NCBI RefSeq assembly: GCF_011766325.1
Contig: NZ_BLLG01000020.1
Coordinates: 1-64,000, forward strand
Direction of reading: 5' to 3'
DNA: 64,000 bases
From: Streptomyces pacificus
Lineage (GTDB): Bacteria > Actinomycetota > Actinomycetes > Streptomycetales > Streptomycetaceae
Under the pieces are notes generated by a model that was not told the origin of the DNA, made no database searches, and was given only the letters and a program-made list of their open reading frames with translations. The first letter of the stretch is position 1. Each line of letters opens with the position of its first letter. Below are positions 16,932-25,733 of this stretch, piece by piece. The position numbers and the translations under genes were made by a program.

Positions 16932-18257
16932 GTGTCCGACTGGTCCTCGCAGCCCCATCCCGCCGCCCGCCCCGCCGTCCCGGCGTGCGACGAGCGGCCG
17001 CTCTTCGACGCCGTGCCGGAGCGTGCCCGCTGGCGCTACAAGCCGCGCCGCGACTTCTGGCGCAGCGGGGCGGTCCGCGCCGGGGCACTGATCACTCTGC
17101 TGGCCCTCTCGGGGCTGATGATCCTCGCGCTGGTGCGCGAACAGACCGGGACACAGGGCTTCATGGTCGGACTCGGTCTCGCCGTGCTGCCGGTGCCGCT
17201 GCTGGCCACGGCGTTCCGCTGGCTGGACCGGGTCGAACCGAATCCCTGGCGCAACCTCGTCTTCGCCTTCGCCTGGGGTGCCTGTGCGGCCGCCCTCATC
17301 GCCATCATCGCCAACACGTTCGCGACCCGGTGGATAGCCACCGCCACGGCCGACCCGACGCAGGCCGACGCGATCGGCGCGGCCGTCGTCGCGCCCGTGG
17401 TGGAGGAGACCGCCAAGGCGGCGGCCGTGCTGCTGCTCTTCCTCTTCCGAAGACAGGACTTCACGGGCCTGGTCGACGGTGTCGTGATCGCCGGTTTCAC
17501 CGCCACCGGCTTCGCGTTCACGGAGAACATCCTCTACCTCGGCAACGCCTTCGGTGAGGACCAGGAGATCGGCACCTCCGGCTTCGCCTCCGTCACGGCG
17601 GCGACGTTCTTCGTCAGGATCGTGATGTCGCCGTTCGCCCATCCGCTGTTCACCGTGCTCACGGGCATCGGCTTCGGTCTGGCGGCGACGGCGCGGCACC
17701 GGAGGGTCCGCGGGGTCGTGCTGCCGCTGCTCGGCCTGCTCCTCGCCATGGGCATGCACGCGTTGTGGAACGGGTCGACGATCCTCGGCCCGCTGGGCTT
17801 CTACGCGGTGTACGTCGCCTTCATGGTGCCCGCCTTCGGTCTGCTGACCTGGCTGGCGGTGTGGACCCGGCAGCGCGAGCTGCGCACCGTCGCGGCGGAG
17901 CTGCCCGCGTACGCCGCGGCAGGCTGGCTGGCCCCGGCCGAACCACTCGCGCTGTCCTCCATGAAGGCCCGCACGATGGCCCGGGATCTGGCGGGCCGCA
18001 CCCACGGCCCGGCGGCCGCACGCGCGGTCTCCGAGTACGAGGTCTTCGCCACCTCCCTGGCCTTCCTGCGGAACCGGGCCGCGCGGGGCGCGGTCGAGCC
18101 GGACTTCGCCGCCCGGGAGCAGGAACTGCTGCATCACCTGTGGCAGCGCAGGGATGTCGCGGGCCCGGCCCTGACGTACGCCGCCCGCGCGACGGGCCGA
18201 GCCTGGCAGCCCCCGCCGCATCTGGACTACAGCGGCTTCAACCCCTACCGCGGCTGA
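16932..18257 (+). CDS. PrsW family intramembrane metalloprotease
   Basis: A 441-residue membrane protein with about eight hydrophobic segments in residues 45-320. All three PrsW motifs are present: VVEETAKAAAV (EExxxK) near 156, FAFTENILYLGN (FxxxEN) near 195, and the histidines in FAHPLFTVLTGIGFG near 237 and GMHALWNGS near 277. PrsW cleaves membrane proteins such as anti-sigma factors in Bacillus; the substrate here is unknown. The C-terminal 120 residues are cytosolic. Two adjacent GTG codons (16929, 16932) could start it. Confidence 0.88.
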   Translation: MSDWSSQPHPAARPAVPACDERPLFDAVPERARWRYKPRRDFWRSGAVRAGALITLLALSGLMILALVREQTGTQGFMVGLGLAVLPVPLLATAFRWLDRVEPNPWRNLVFAFAWGACAAALIAIIANTFATRWIATATADPTQADAIGAAVVAPVVEETAKAAAVLLLFLFRRQDFTGLVDGVVIAGFTATGFAFTENILYLGNAFGEDQEIGTSGFASVTAATFFVRIVMSPFAHPLFTVLTGIGFGLAATARHRRVRGVVLPLLGLLLAMGMHALWNGSTILGPLGFYAVYVAFMVPAFGLLTWLAVWTRQRELRTVAAELPAYAAAGWLAPAEPLALSSMKARTMARDLAGRTHGPAAARAVSEYEVFATSLAFLRNRAARGAVEPDFAAREQELLHHLWQRRDVAGPALTYAARATGRAWQPPPHLDYSGFNPYRG

Positions 18258-18579
18258 CCGCTCCCCGTCGGCGGGCGGGTGCGTCTGCCGGGCGCGTGCT
18301 CCGGGGAGCCCGGGGCCGGGACACGACACGGCCGGCGCCCCGGGGCGCCGGTGGGACGCACGGCGGGCCCCCTCCGGCGACCGGAACGCGGTGGCGCAGT
18401 ACGCCGCCGAAGCGCCGCGCGGCCGGAGGCAACGGAGGCAACGGAGGCAACGGAGGGCGCCGGCAGGGCGGAAGCGCCGACGGGGCAGCGGGGACACCGG
18501 GCCCGGGCCGGAAGGGTCCGAGGGACCGGCGGCGGAGGGGCACCCGGGAGATCCGCGGGGGCCGAAGGACCGGGCAGGC
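18258..18579. repeat. intergenic spacer with three 9-bp repeats
   Basis: This convergent spacer lies between the PrsW gene and the M23 peptidase gene. GGAGGCAAC is repeated three times at 18425-18451. GC-rich inverted segments are present, but I see no clear U-tract terminator and no gene. Confidence 0.6.
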
Positions 18580-19617
18580 TCAGACGGAGAGGCCCTTGCC
18601 ACGCAGCCATGCGGCGGGGTCGACACCGTCGCCGCCGGGCGTGTGCACCTCGAGATGCAGGTGCGGTCCGGTGACATTGCCGGTGGCGCCGACCCGTCCG
18701 ATGGTCTCGGAGGTGGACACCTTCTGCCCGGCGCTCACGGTCATCGACGACAGATGGCTGTACCAGACCTCGGTGCCGTCCCCGAGTTCCAGAACGATGT
18801 GGTAGCCGTACGACCCGGACCAGCCGGCCGACTTGACCGTGCCGCCGTGCACGGCCTTGACCGGGGTACCCGTCGGGGCCGCGAAGTCGAGACCGGTGTG
18901 GTAACCGGAGGACCACAGCGCCCCGGCCTGCCCGAAGGTGGAGGTGAGCGTGTACGACGAGGTCGGCAGGGAGTAGCTCGCCGCGAGCTTGGCGAGTCGC
19001 GCGGCCTCCGCCTTGCGTGCGGCCTCCGCCGCGGCCTTGCGCTCGGCCTCGGCGGCCGCTGCGGCCGCCTTCGCGGCCTCGGTCTTCTGCTGCTCCGCCT
19101 CGGCGGCGGCCTGCTCCGCAGCGGCCTGTTCGGCGGCGGCCCGCGCCTCGGCCTCCGCCTTGGCCTGCTGCTGCTCGGCCTGCTGGAGAATCCGGGCGCG
19201 CAGGGCCTCGCCCGCGTCGCCCCCCTGGGCCCCGTCGTCGGCCGAGGTGAGCGGTCCATCGGCGACGGCTCCGCCAGTCGGCTCGTCCGCCACCAAGGAG
19301 CCCACGCCGGGCAGTGATTCGGGGTCCGGGAGTTTGTCGGCGATGACGTCGGGAAGGGAGATGGAGACCGCGGGCTTGTCCTGGGCGGTGGCTATGCCGC
19401 CCGCGCCGACCGCGGCGATGACGCCGACGCCGAGGACGGTGGAACTCCGCGCGAGCGCGTTGCGCTGCTTGGCGACGCGGTGCCTGCCGCGGACGGGACG
19501 GACCGACTCCTCGGTCGGGTTCCACTCCTCCGCCGCCGCGGGGGCGGGAGCCCACTGGTCGCTGGGTACCCACTGCGCCGCGGGGGGCTCTTGGAGGGCA
19601 GGCTCGTTGGACGCCAC
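18580..19617 (-). CDS. secreted M23 (LytM) family peptidoglycan endopeptidase
   Basis: A 345-residue protein. The N-terminus is charged, with a twin-positive segment and one hydrophobic helix (STVLGVGVIAAVGAGGIATA, near residues 58-77), then a long Ala/Glu/Gln/Lys coiled coil (about 135-210). The M23 domain is at about 225-340 with zinc ligands in GYHTGLDFAAPTG and HLHLEVH. It probably remodels peptidoglycan outside the membrane. GTG 19617 is chosen because GGAG sits 9 bases upstream and the sequence before it is riboswitch RNA. Expression is expected to respond to cyclic di-AMP. Confidence 0.9.
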   Translation of the reverse strand: MASNEPALQEPPAAQWVPSDQWAPAPAAAEEWNPTEESVRPVRGRHRVAKQRNALARSSTVLGVGVIAAVGAGGIATAQDKPAVSISLPDVIADKLPDPESLPGVGSLVADEPTGGAVADGPLTSADDGAQGGDAGEALRARILQQAEQQQAKAEAEARAAAEQAAAEQAAAEAEQQKTEAAKAAAAAAEAERKAAAEAARKAEAARLAKLAASYSLPTSSYTLTSTFGQAGALWSSGYHTGLDFAAPTGTPVKAVHGGTVKSAGWSGSYGYHIVLELGDGTEVWYSHLSSMTVSAGQKVSTSETIGRVGATGNVTGPHLHLEVHTPGGDGVDPAAWLRGKGLSV

Positions 19618-19631
19618 GGAGGCGTACTCCT

Positions 19632-19795
19632 TTCCTTCCTTCTCGCCTACCGGGTTAGCTGACGGGTTCGGAGCAGGAAGGTCTCCTTCGGGCACCGCGA
19701 AGCACCCGATTCACCCCAAAGAGATGGTTCCCCGGTTCCCTCTCGGGATTCGGCGCATGCGCACGGTGCCGCCTCTTGCGACGGCTGGGACGACC
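19632..19795 (-). ncRNA. cyclic di-AMP (ydaO-yuaA) riboswitch
   Basis: Reading the minus strand, the conserved blocks are in order: CGCAAGAGGCGGCACCGTGC (about 19780-19761), GGGAACCGGGGAACCA, GGGGTGAATCGGG, then CCGAACCCGTCAGCTAACCC and GGTAGGCGAGAAGGAAGG (ending about 19633). This is the actinobacterial ydaO consensus, found upstream of rpfA and cell-wall peptidase genes in Streptomyces. It ends just before the GTG of the M23 peptidase. High c-di-AMP would be expected to switch the gene off. Confidence 0.93.
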
Positions 19796-20086
19796 GCGCT
19801 GCGTTATCGAACGTTAATAGAGACCCAGGCCCGATTCCAAGCCGTTCCCACTGATCGTTAGGGACATTGGCCAGAACTTAAGCGCAACAACCTGAGCGAA
19901 AAGGGCAAGTTGCCGCCCCCCATTTTCGGCCGCCATTTCTGATGGTTCGTCAAATGTTATATATGGACGACCCATTGATCACGCTCCGTGACATCACGCC
20001 GTCCGGGCAACCCACCCGCCGCCGTAGCCCCGCAGGCACCAGCGGGACCTGCCGCAGGAGGTCGGCCTCGCCGCGTGGCGCGACGG

Positions 20087-21190
20087 CTACCGCTCCCCGC
20101 GCCGGGTGACGGCGAGCAGCGCCATGTCATCCGTCGCCGCACCGCCCGTGTGCCGGCGCACATCGGCGACGACCAGGTCCAGCAGTTCCTCGGGCCCGGA
20201 GAAGTCACGGCCGCCCAACCGGCTGCGCGGGTCGTACATCACCCCCCGCGCGTCCCGCGCCTCGGACAGGCCGTCGGTGTAGAGCAGCAGCGTGCCGCCG
20301 GGCGGATAGGAGGTCTCGGACACCACGTCCGGCCAGGTACCCAGGCCCATACCCAGGGGCAGCGCCCGCTCGGGCGGGTTCAGCACCAGCGGCGCGCCGC
20401 CCGCCGCGAACAGCAGCGGTGGCGGATGCCCCCGGTTGACGATCCTGATCCGGTCCCCGCCCTGCGGGATCTCGGCGAGCACGGCGGTGGTGAAGCCCTC
20501 GAAACTCTCGTATCCGGCATCCCGCGTGCCCTCCCGCGCCAGGGCCTGCTCCAGCCGCCGCGCCACCCCGGTCAACGAGACCTCCATCTCGGCGGCCTCA
20601 CGGAAGGCCCCCAGCACCAGGGCCACCGTCCCGACCGCGTCCAGGCCCTTCCCGCGCACGTCCCCCACGATCAGCCGCACCCCGTGCGGGGTCTCCTGCA
20701 CGGCGTACAGGTCCCCCCCGATGAACGCGTCCCGCTCGGCCGCCTCGTACCGGGCGGCGACCTGCAAACCGTCGATCAGTTCGTCCGGCGTCGGCAGCAC
20801 GGCCCGCTGCGCCGCCTCCGCGACCACCCGGGCCGACGCCAACCGCTCCCCGCTGCGGCGCACGATCCGGTTGAGGAAGAGGGCAAGCACGGAGACCGTG
20901 ATCACGGTCAGCATCTCCGTGACGGCCGGGATCCCCGTGAGTCTGCCGCTGTGCAGGTGCATGCCGATCACTCCCGCACAGGCGGCGACGCCGACGCCCA
21001 GCGTGTAGCGCATCGAGCAGAAGGGGGCGGCGATCAGCGGCGCCGCCGTGAAAAGCGGTACGGCCGTGAAGGTGTCGGGTGTCCCCAGGTCGTAGAAGAC
21101 CGCCCCCACGATCAGCACCCACGGGAGCACCATGAGAAACCGGCGGCCACCGTCCTGCCACCTGTCGCTGCCGCGTTCTCGATCCCGCAC
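20087..21190 (-). CDS. membrane PP2C/SpoIIE family phosphatase
   Basis: A 367-residue protein. Residues 15-110 hold three or four membrane segments (MVLPWVLIVGAVFYDLG, AVPLFTAAPLIAAPF, YTLGVGVAACAGVIG, MLTVITVSVLALFL). A SpoIIE phosphatase domain covers about 145-360, with IGGDLYAVQETPHGVRLIVGD, GDVRGKG and LYTDGLSEARD. The domain order resembles other Streptomyces membrane-anchored phosphatases of partner-switching systems. GTG 21190 is preferred over upstream codons because GGAG lies six bases before it. Confidence 0.88.
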   Translation of the reverse strand: MRDRERGSDRWQDGGRRFLMVLPWVLIVGAVFYDLGTPDTFTAVPLFTAAPLIAAPFCSMRYTLGVGVAACAGVIGMHLHSGRLTGIPAVTEMLTVITVSVLALFLNRIVRRSGERLASARVVAEAAQRAVLPTPDELIDGLQVAARYEAAERDAFIGGDLYAVQETPHGVRLIVGDVRGKGLDAVGTVALVLGAFREAAEMEVSLTGVARRLEQALAREGTRDAGYESFEGFTTAVLAEIPQGGDRIRIVNRGHPPPLLFAAGGAPLVLNPPERALPLGMGLGTWPDVVSETSYPPGGTLLLYTDGLSEARDARGVMYDPRSRLGGRDFSGPEELLDLVVADVRRHTGGAATDDMALLAVTRRGER

Positions 21191-21431
21191 CGCTGTCTCC
21201 TGCCCGGTCTTCCAGGGCCGCGGACGGTTGCCGCGCCCCGTCCAGGCTGACACCCACCGCGCCGCCCCACGCATCACGGCCGGCCGACCGGCCCTGCCGC
21301 ACGGGCGCCAGCCGGAGGCGCGCGAGTCACCAGGGGGCCCTCCTGGTGACGAGACCGCGCGGGACGCCGGCCGCCGGGCGGCCACCAGCGCTCGTCAGCG
21401 CTCGTCAGTGGCCGGTCGTCCTCCGCACGCG

Positions 21432-22184
21432 CTACCGGTCCGCACGGAGATGGCGCTCCGCGTAGACCTTCAGCGCGTCCCGCACGAAGGCCGCCGTGCC
21501 CTCACCATGCCTGTCGTAGCCGGCCGTGAAGCGCGGATCGGCGACGTACATCTCGCCCAGACCGATCACATACGACCTGGTGGGGGTGGCCGTCACCGAG
21601 AGCCACTCGCAGTGGCGCCGAGCGATGGCCTGGGCCTCCTCACTGTCCGGCGCCAGCCCGTCCCTCAGAGCCTGCCCGAAGTCGCGGGCGATCGCGACCT
21701 GGCGGTCCCGGAAGTCGCGCTGTTCCCGCTCGCTCAGCGAGCGGTACCAGCGGTCGCCCTCCTGGTACGCCTCCCGGCCCCAGCGCCGGGTCACCTCCTC
21801 CTCGTAACGGGTGTGGTCGAAGCCGTCGAGGACCTCGTCCGCCATCAGTTTCTCTCCTTTCTCGGTCCGGTCGAGAGTGGTCCGCACCGAGGCGATCCGC
21901 CGCCCGATGCGCTCCCGCTCCTGTTCCAGCAGCCGGAGGTGCGTACGCAGTGCGGCGGCCGTGTCCCGCTGGCCGTCCAGTACCTGCCCGATCGCGGGCA
22001 GACCGAGGCCCAGCTCCCGCAGCAGCAGAATGCGCTGGAGCCGGACCAGGGCGTCCTGGTCGTAGTAGCGGTAGCCGTTGCCGCCGACCCGGCTCGGCGG
22101 GAGGAGCCCCAGTTCCCCGTAGTGGCGAAGCGTGCGGCTCGTCGTGCCGGCTTTCCTGGCGATTTCCTGGATGGACCACTCCAT
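21432..22184 (-). CDS. MerR regulator with TipAS antibiotic-binding domain
   Basis: A 250-residue protein. The MerR helix-turn-helix is at residues 2-70 (SIQEIARKAGTTSRTLRHYGE, RYYDQDALVRLQRI), a coiled coil at about 75-110, and a TipAS-like domain at about 130-248 (YEEEVTRRWG, then GLGEMYVADPRFTAGYDR). TipA proteins bind thiopeptide-type drugs and activate their own promoter. A palindromic site in the promoter (22201-22223) supports autoregulation. The drug recognised is unknown. Confidence 0.88.
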   Translation of the reverse strand: MEWSIQEIARKAGTTSRTLRHYGELGLLPPSRVGGNGYRYYDQDALVRLQRILLLRELGLGLPAIGQVLDGQRDTAAALRTHLRLLEQERERIGRRIASVRTTLDRTEKGEKLMADEVLDGFDHTRYEEEVTRRWGREAYQEGDRWYRSLSEREQRDFRDRQVAIARDFGQALRDGLAPDSEEAQAIARRHCEWLSVTATPTRSYVIGLGEMYVADPRFTAGYDRHGEGTAAFVRDALKVYAERHLRADR

Positions 22185-22192
22185 GCCCGTAA

Positions 22193-22223
22193 CGCTAAAT
22201 CTTGACGTTGCGTAAAGGTCAAG
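22193..22223 (-). promoter_or_regulatory. MerR-type promoter/operator
   Basis: The arms CTTGAC at 22201-22206 and GTCAAG at 22218-22223 form a palindrome with an 11-bp centre. On the minus strand, -35 TTGACC and a -10 like TAGCGT are 19 bp apart with the palindrome in the spacer, the standard MerR geometry. It lies just upstream of the ATG at 22184. Confidence 0.65.
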
Positions 22224-22397
22224 GCGAGAAGGCCGAAGCCGGGCTCGCCGCTCGGGACCGCGATACACCGCGGCCGGGGGCGAGGGGCCGACGCAGGGGG
22301 CGAAGAATGCGGATGCGGCAGAGGCGACCGAGGCGCAGAGGGGCCGCAGGGGCCGACCCGACAGGCCGGGCGGAGACAGAAGACGGCCTACGCACCG

Positions 22398-22431
22398 AGG
22401 GCCCGGAACCATGTGATCCCGGGCCCTCGGC
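22398..22431 (-). terminator. hairpin downstream of tRNA-fMet
   Basis: CGAGGGCCCGG and CCGGGCCCTCG arms enclose about 11 bases just past the 3' end of the tRNA. It has no U-tract, as is common in Streptomyces. Confidence 0.7.
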
Positions 22432-22437
22432 CTTGAG

Positions 22438-22511
22438 TAGCGGGGACAGGATTTGAACCTGCGACCTCTGGGTTATGAGCCCAGCGAGCTACCGAGCTGC
22501 TCCACCCCGCG
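22438..22511 (-). tRNA. initiator tRNA-fMet (CAT)
   Basis: Minus strand, 74 nt. It has the anticodon stem-loop CTGGGCTCATAACCCAG with anticodon CAT, D-arm AGCAGCTCGGTAGCTC and T-arm GCAGGTTCAAATCCTG. The first base pair is C1 opposite U72 (unpaired), and three G:C pairs are present in the anticodon stem, both initiator hallmarks. CCA is not encoded. Confidence 0.95.
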
Positions 22512-22973
22512 TCGGTGAACACCACCTTACGCCATGCGGAGCAAGATCAACTCCATTTTCGCCCACGGATGCGCCGACCCCCGGAACGGGCACCCGGAAC
22601 TCCCGGCGGAGGGGTCCCTGCGCGGTGACCGCCTTCCCCTCTACCGGGGCCGCCGACGCGGCGAAGTCCGTGCCTGTGCACGCACCGCGGGAGATCCCGG
22701 AGTCGTACCGGCACCCCGGTGGGAGGGACACCGCCGAACGCCCGCCCCTCGGCCCACCGGACGGTCACACGGCCACGGCCACACGGCCGGGCAGCCGGAC
22801 CCGGACTGCGCCGGGCCCGCCCCGAGACCGGGGAACACGCCCGCGGCAGCGTCCGGCACCCCGTCCATGCGAGGTGGCGAAACCGCCACCCGGCCCGTGC
22901 CGGCCGGCCGGTCCCGTGCAGCCCCGGCCTTTCCAGCCCGCTGGCCCGCGACCACTGCGCGACCACTCCGGGG
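22512..22973. other. 462-bp spacer, no recognisable gene
   Basis: This stretch lies between tRNA-fMet and the start of the accessory island. It contains the tRNA promoter region. Open frames exist in most phases because of the GC content, but none has family motifs or a good start. Confidence 0.45.
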
Positions 22974-23174
22974 CTACTCCGCCACCTCGGTGCGCTCCCA
23001 CCACTCGTAGACGGTCAGCCGCCCCTCGGGGGTGTCCTCGTGGCGGGTCGTGGCCTTGAAGTGCTCATAGCCGCCACGGTGCGGAATCTTCAGCTCCTGC
23101 CCCGGAGGGGTGATCGGCACGACCCGTCCGCGCAGGTCGTCCGGCCCGCCCTCGAGGCGTGCCTTGCTAGCCAT
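22974..23174 (-). CDS. small hypothetical protein, DUF5988-like
   Basis: A 66-residue basic/acidic protein with LEGGPDDLRGRVVPI near the start and GYEHFKATTRHEDTPEGRL then VYEWWERT at the end. I recall this pattern in a small Streptomyces family (DUF5988) but cannot confirm it. ATG 23174 has GGAGGT directly upstream. The frame stays open upstream to an ATG at 23474 (PTQQRWDFDTSRYGAEAVRAE), so a longer form is possible but less likely. Function is unknown. Confidence 0.6.
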   Translation of the reverse strand: MASKARLEGGPDDLRGRVVPITPPGQELKIPHRGGYEHFKATTRHEDTPEGRLTVYEWWERTEVAE

Positions 23175-23487
23175 ACCTCCAGTCTTCCCCCACCTGAGAG
23201 CTCCCCGCACGCCCGGAGCCACCGAGCCGCCGTCCCGGCGCCCCGGCGCCCCGGCGCCCCGTCTGGCTGCCTCGCACGGCGAACGCCGACGGGAATCGGA
23301 CGAGCGGCCGGCGGAAAGCTGCTCACTACCGGGCTCCGGACGCGCCTGCGACCAGCGGTTCGCCTCGGCACGAACCGCCTCGGCCCCGTACCGGCTCGTG
23401 TCGAAGTCCCAGCGCTGCTGGGTCGGCGGCGACCATGCGGCGGCCGGTGAGGAACTCCAGGGAGTACCTCCCATGAGAGCAATGCGC

Positions 23488-23962
23488 CTATCGGCGCCGC
23501 GTGGCTGCGGTGCGGGCCGCGACGAGAGCGGCGACGGCGTCGGCTGTGGCAGGAGCGCAGGGCCACCACTCGGCGGTGGCGCCGCCGTCCTCGCGGGTGT
23601 ACGGGTGCCAGCGGTTGTCGGTTCCGAGGCGGATCTGGATGCCCTCGTCGTCGGCGGTGAGGCGGTTGCGCCAGGCGCGCAGCCGAAGGGGGCGGGCGGT
23701 GTCGGTCGCACCGCCCGCGTTGTCGGGGTCGGCAAGGGCGGTGCGAGCGGCGGCCATGGCGGCGGGGTCGGGGGTGAGAGGTGCGCGCGCCACGGCGACG
23801 CCGACCGTGCCGCCGTGGCGCCGGGCGCGGACCAGGCGTGCGAAGTCGGCCGGTGGCAGACCGGTGGCGAGGACGAGCCCGTGGAACCAGTCCTCGCTGA
23901 CGCCCGTCGCCGCCAGGCGTACGGCATCGTCGACCGGGTCGCAGGTGAGCAGGGCGGTGACA
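23488..23962 (-). pseudogene. N-terminally truncated hypothetical protein
   Basis: A minus-strand frame encodes about 155 residues (DPVDDAVRLAATGVSEDWFHG, GLPPADFARLVRARRHGG, IQIRLGTDNRWHPYTREDGG, AEWWPCAPATADAV). It reads like a real protein but has no start codon where its sequence begins. At about 23960 it abuts a plus-strand integrase fragment, and the frame beyond is only antisense to that fragment. It therefore looks cut by recombination. The family is not recognised. Confidence 0.5.
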
Positions 23963-24165
23963 GTTGCCCGGACGGGAAGCGCAAGCAGCTCCGCAAGGGA
24001 GGCTTTCGCACGGCCGACGACGCGGAGGAAGAGCTCACCAAGCTGCTCTGACGTGTCAACGAAGGCAACTACACGCACGACGAAGGCCAGACCCTCGTCA
24101 CGTGGCTCGGCACTTGGCTGGAGCAGCTGGGGAAGACGAGGCGGCGGTGGCCTCGGCACGAGGGT
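23958..24165 (+). pseudogene. tyrosine-type integrase N-terminal fragment with nonsense codon
   Basis: The plus strand reads CPDGKRKQLRKGGFRTADDAEEELTKLL, then TGA at 24049-24051, then in the same frame RVNEGNYTHDEGQTLVTWLGTWLEQLGK. This is the arm-binding/SAM-like N-terminal region of actinomycete phage-type integrases, with one stop codon inside and no catalytic domain. It sits immediately left of an insertion sequence. It is evidence of a former integrative element. Confidence 0.7.
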
Positions 24166-24171
24166 GGCTAG

Positions 24172-25591
24172 TACTCCAGCTGTAGTTCGTGATCTTGCTG
24201 GTCGGGGCCGGTGCGGAGACGGGTGCGGCCACCGTTGATCATCGTGACTTGTGTGGAGTAACGATGAGACGGTGGCCGCAGGTCACAGCATAGATCCCGT
24301 CCGTTGGCGGGAGGCGTTCGAGGTGGCCATGGGCCGGATCGCGGGCCGGTTCACCCGGGTCGAACCCCGGCTGCGGGCCGGGCGGCTGGTACTGGGCCTG
24401 CTGTCGGACCTGCCGCGCAAGAACTGCTGGACGATCGCGGAGTGGGCCGGGGAGGCCGCCCCGCACGGCATGCAGCATCTACTGCCCCGGGCCTCCTGGG
24501 ATGCCGATGGCGTCCGTGACGACGTGCGCGAATACGTCGTCGAGCACCTCCATGACGAGGCCGCGGTCCTGGTGGTCGACGAGACCGGCGACGTGAAGAA
24601 GGGCACCCACACGGTCGGGGTCCAGCGCCAGTACACCGGAACGGCCGGACGGATCGAGAACTCCCAGGCAGCGGTCTACCCGGTCTACGCCGGGATGCGC
24701 GGGCACGCGGCGGTGGACCGGGAGCTGTACATCCCGCGCTCCTGGACGAGCGACCCGGACCGCTGCCGGGCCGCCGGCCTCGGCGAGGACACCGTCTTCG
24801 CGACCAAGCCGGACCTGGCCCGCACGATGATCGAACGGTTCCTGGATGCCGGACACCACGTCGGCTGGGTCACCGGCGACGAGGTCTACGGCGGCAACCC
24901 GAAACTCCGTACGGCTGTGCAGGAACGCGGCATCGGCTACGTCCTCGCGGTGGCCTGCTCAGCCGAAGTGCCCACCGGAGCAGGCAAGTTCCGCGCGGAT
25001 GCCCTGGCGGCGAAGGTGCCGAAGCGGGCCTGGCAGAAGCTCTCGGCCGGGCGCGGCGCGAAGGGGCAGCGGTTCTACGACTGGGCCGTCATCGACCTCG
25101 CCGAGCCGGCCCCGGGCCGCCACCAGCTGCTGATCCGCCGCAACCGCAGCACCGGTGAACTCGCCCACTACCGCTGTCACTCCACCACGCCGGCATCCCT
25201 GGCCACCCTGGTCAGGGTCGCAGGTTCCAGATGGCGGGTGGAGGAGACCTTCCAGAGTGAGAAGGGACTGGCCGGGCTGGATGAGCACCAGGTCCGCCGC
25301 TACCCCTCGTGGGCCCGCTGGGTCACCCTCGCGATGCCGGCCCACGCCTTCCTGGCCGTCGTCCGCGCCGACGAACACGCACACCGACCCACGCCGGACG
25401 ACTTGATCCCGCTGTCCTGCAACGAGATCTGCCGCCTGTTCATCGCACTCGTCGTCCGGCCCGTCCGCGACGCGGCCCACCGCCTTGCCTGGTCCGACTG
25501 GCGCCGCCGCCACCAGGCACGATCACGCACCAGTCACTACCGGCGGCAAGCCGCATCCCAGACATGAAGATCACGATCTACAGCTGGAGTA
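24172..25591 (+). mobile_element. IS701-family insertion sequence, 1420 bp
   Basis: The terminal inverted repeats are TACTCCAGCTGTAG then TTCGTGATCTT (left, from 24172), matched by TACTCCAGCTGTAG then ATCGTGATCTT on the other strand (right, ending 25591). They differ at one base in about 25. One intact transposase gene fills it. The flanking tetranucleotides are CTAG on the left and TTAG on the right. Both fit the YTAR target of IS701 elements, but they are not identical, so this is not a clean target duplication. Confidence 0.9.
24251..25567 (+). CDS. IS701 family transposase
   Basis: A 438-residue DDE transposase. Catalytic region motifs include LVVDETGDVKKGTHTVGVQRQY (first Asp, near residue 97), VTGDEVYGGNPKLR (second Asp) and RWRVEETFQSEKGLAGLDEHQVRRY (Glu). 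It appears full length with no stop or frameshift, so the element may be active. GTG 24251 is used; GTG 24272 is an alternative. Confidence 0.92.
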   Translation: MWSNDETVAAGHSIDPVRWREAFEVAMGRIAGRFTRVEPRLRAGRLVLGLLSDLPRKNCWTIAEWAGEAAPHGMQHLLPRASWDADGVRDDVREYVVEHLHDEAAVLVVDETGDVKKGTHTVGVQRQYTGTAGRIENSQAAVYPVYAGMRGHAAVDRELYIPRSWTSDPDRCRAAGLGEDTVFATKPDLARTMIERFLDAGHHVGWVTGDEVYGGNPKLRTAVQERGIGYVLAVACSAEVPTGAGKFRADALAAKVPKRAWQKLSAGRGAKGQRFYDWAVIDLAEPAPGRHQLLIRRNRSTGELAHYRCHSTTPASLATLVRVAGSRWRVEETFQSEKGLAGLDEHQVRRYPSWARWVTLAMPAHAFLAVVRADEHAHRPTPDDLIPLSCNEICRLFIALVVRPVRDAAHRLAWSDWRRRHQARSRTSHYRRQAASQT

Positions 25592-25733
25592 TTAGGACGC
25601 AGACGGGCAGAGGGAAGTAGAGAATTGATCTTCTGACCTGTGGTGACACGGGAGGGTTGGCGCTGGTCGGAGCCGAGACGAATCGCATCCTTGGCCAAGC
25701 TTGTGCGGGCCACTCCCCGGGCAGACAGCTCGC

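Noticed and set aside
25630..25650. Similarity of TTCTGACCTG to the region after tRNA-Glu (39671) as an attachment site pair
   Set aside because: The match is about 10 bp and one occurrence is inside a terminator stem; too short to support an att site.
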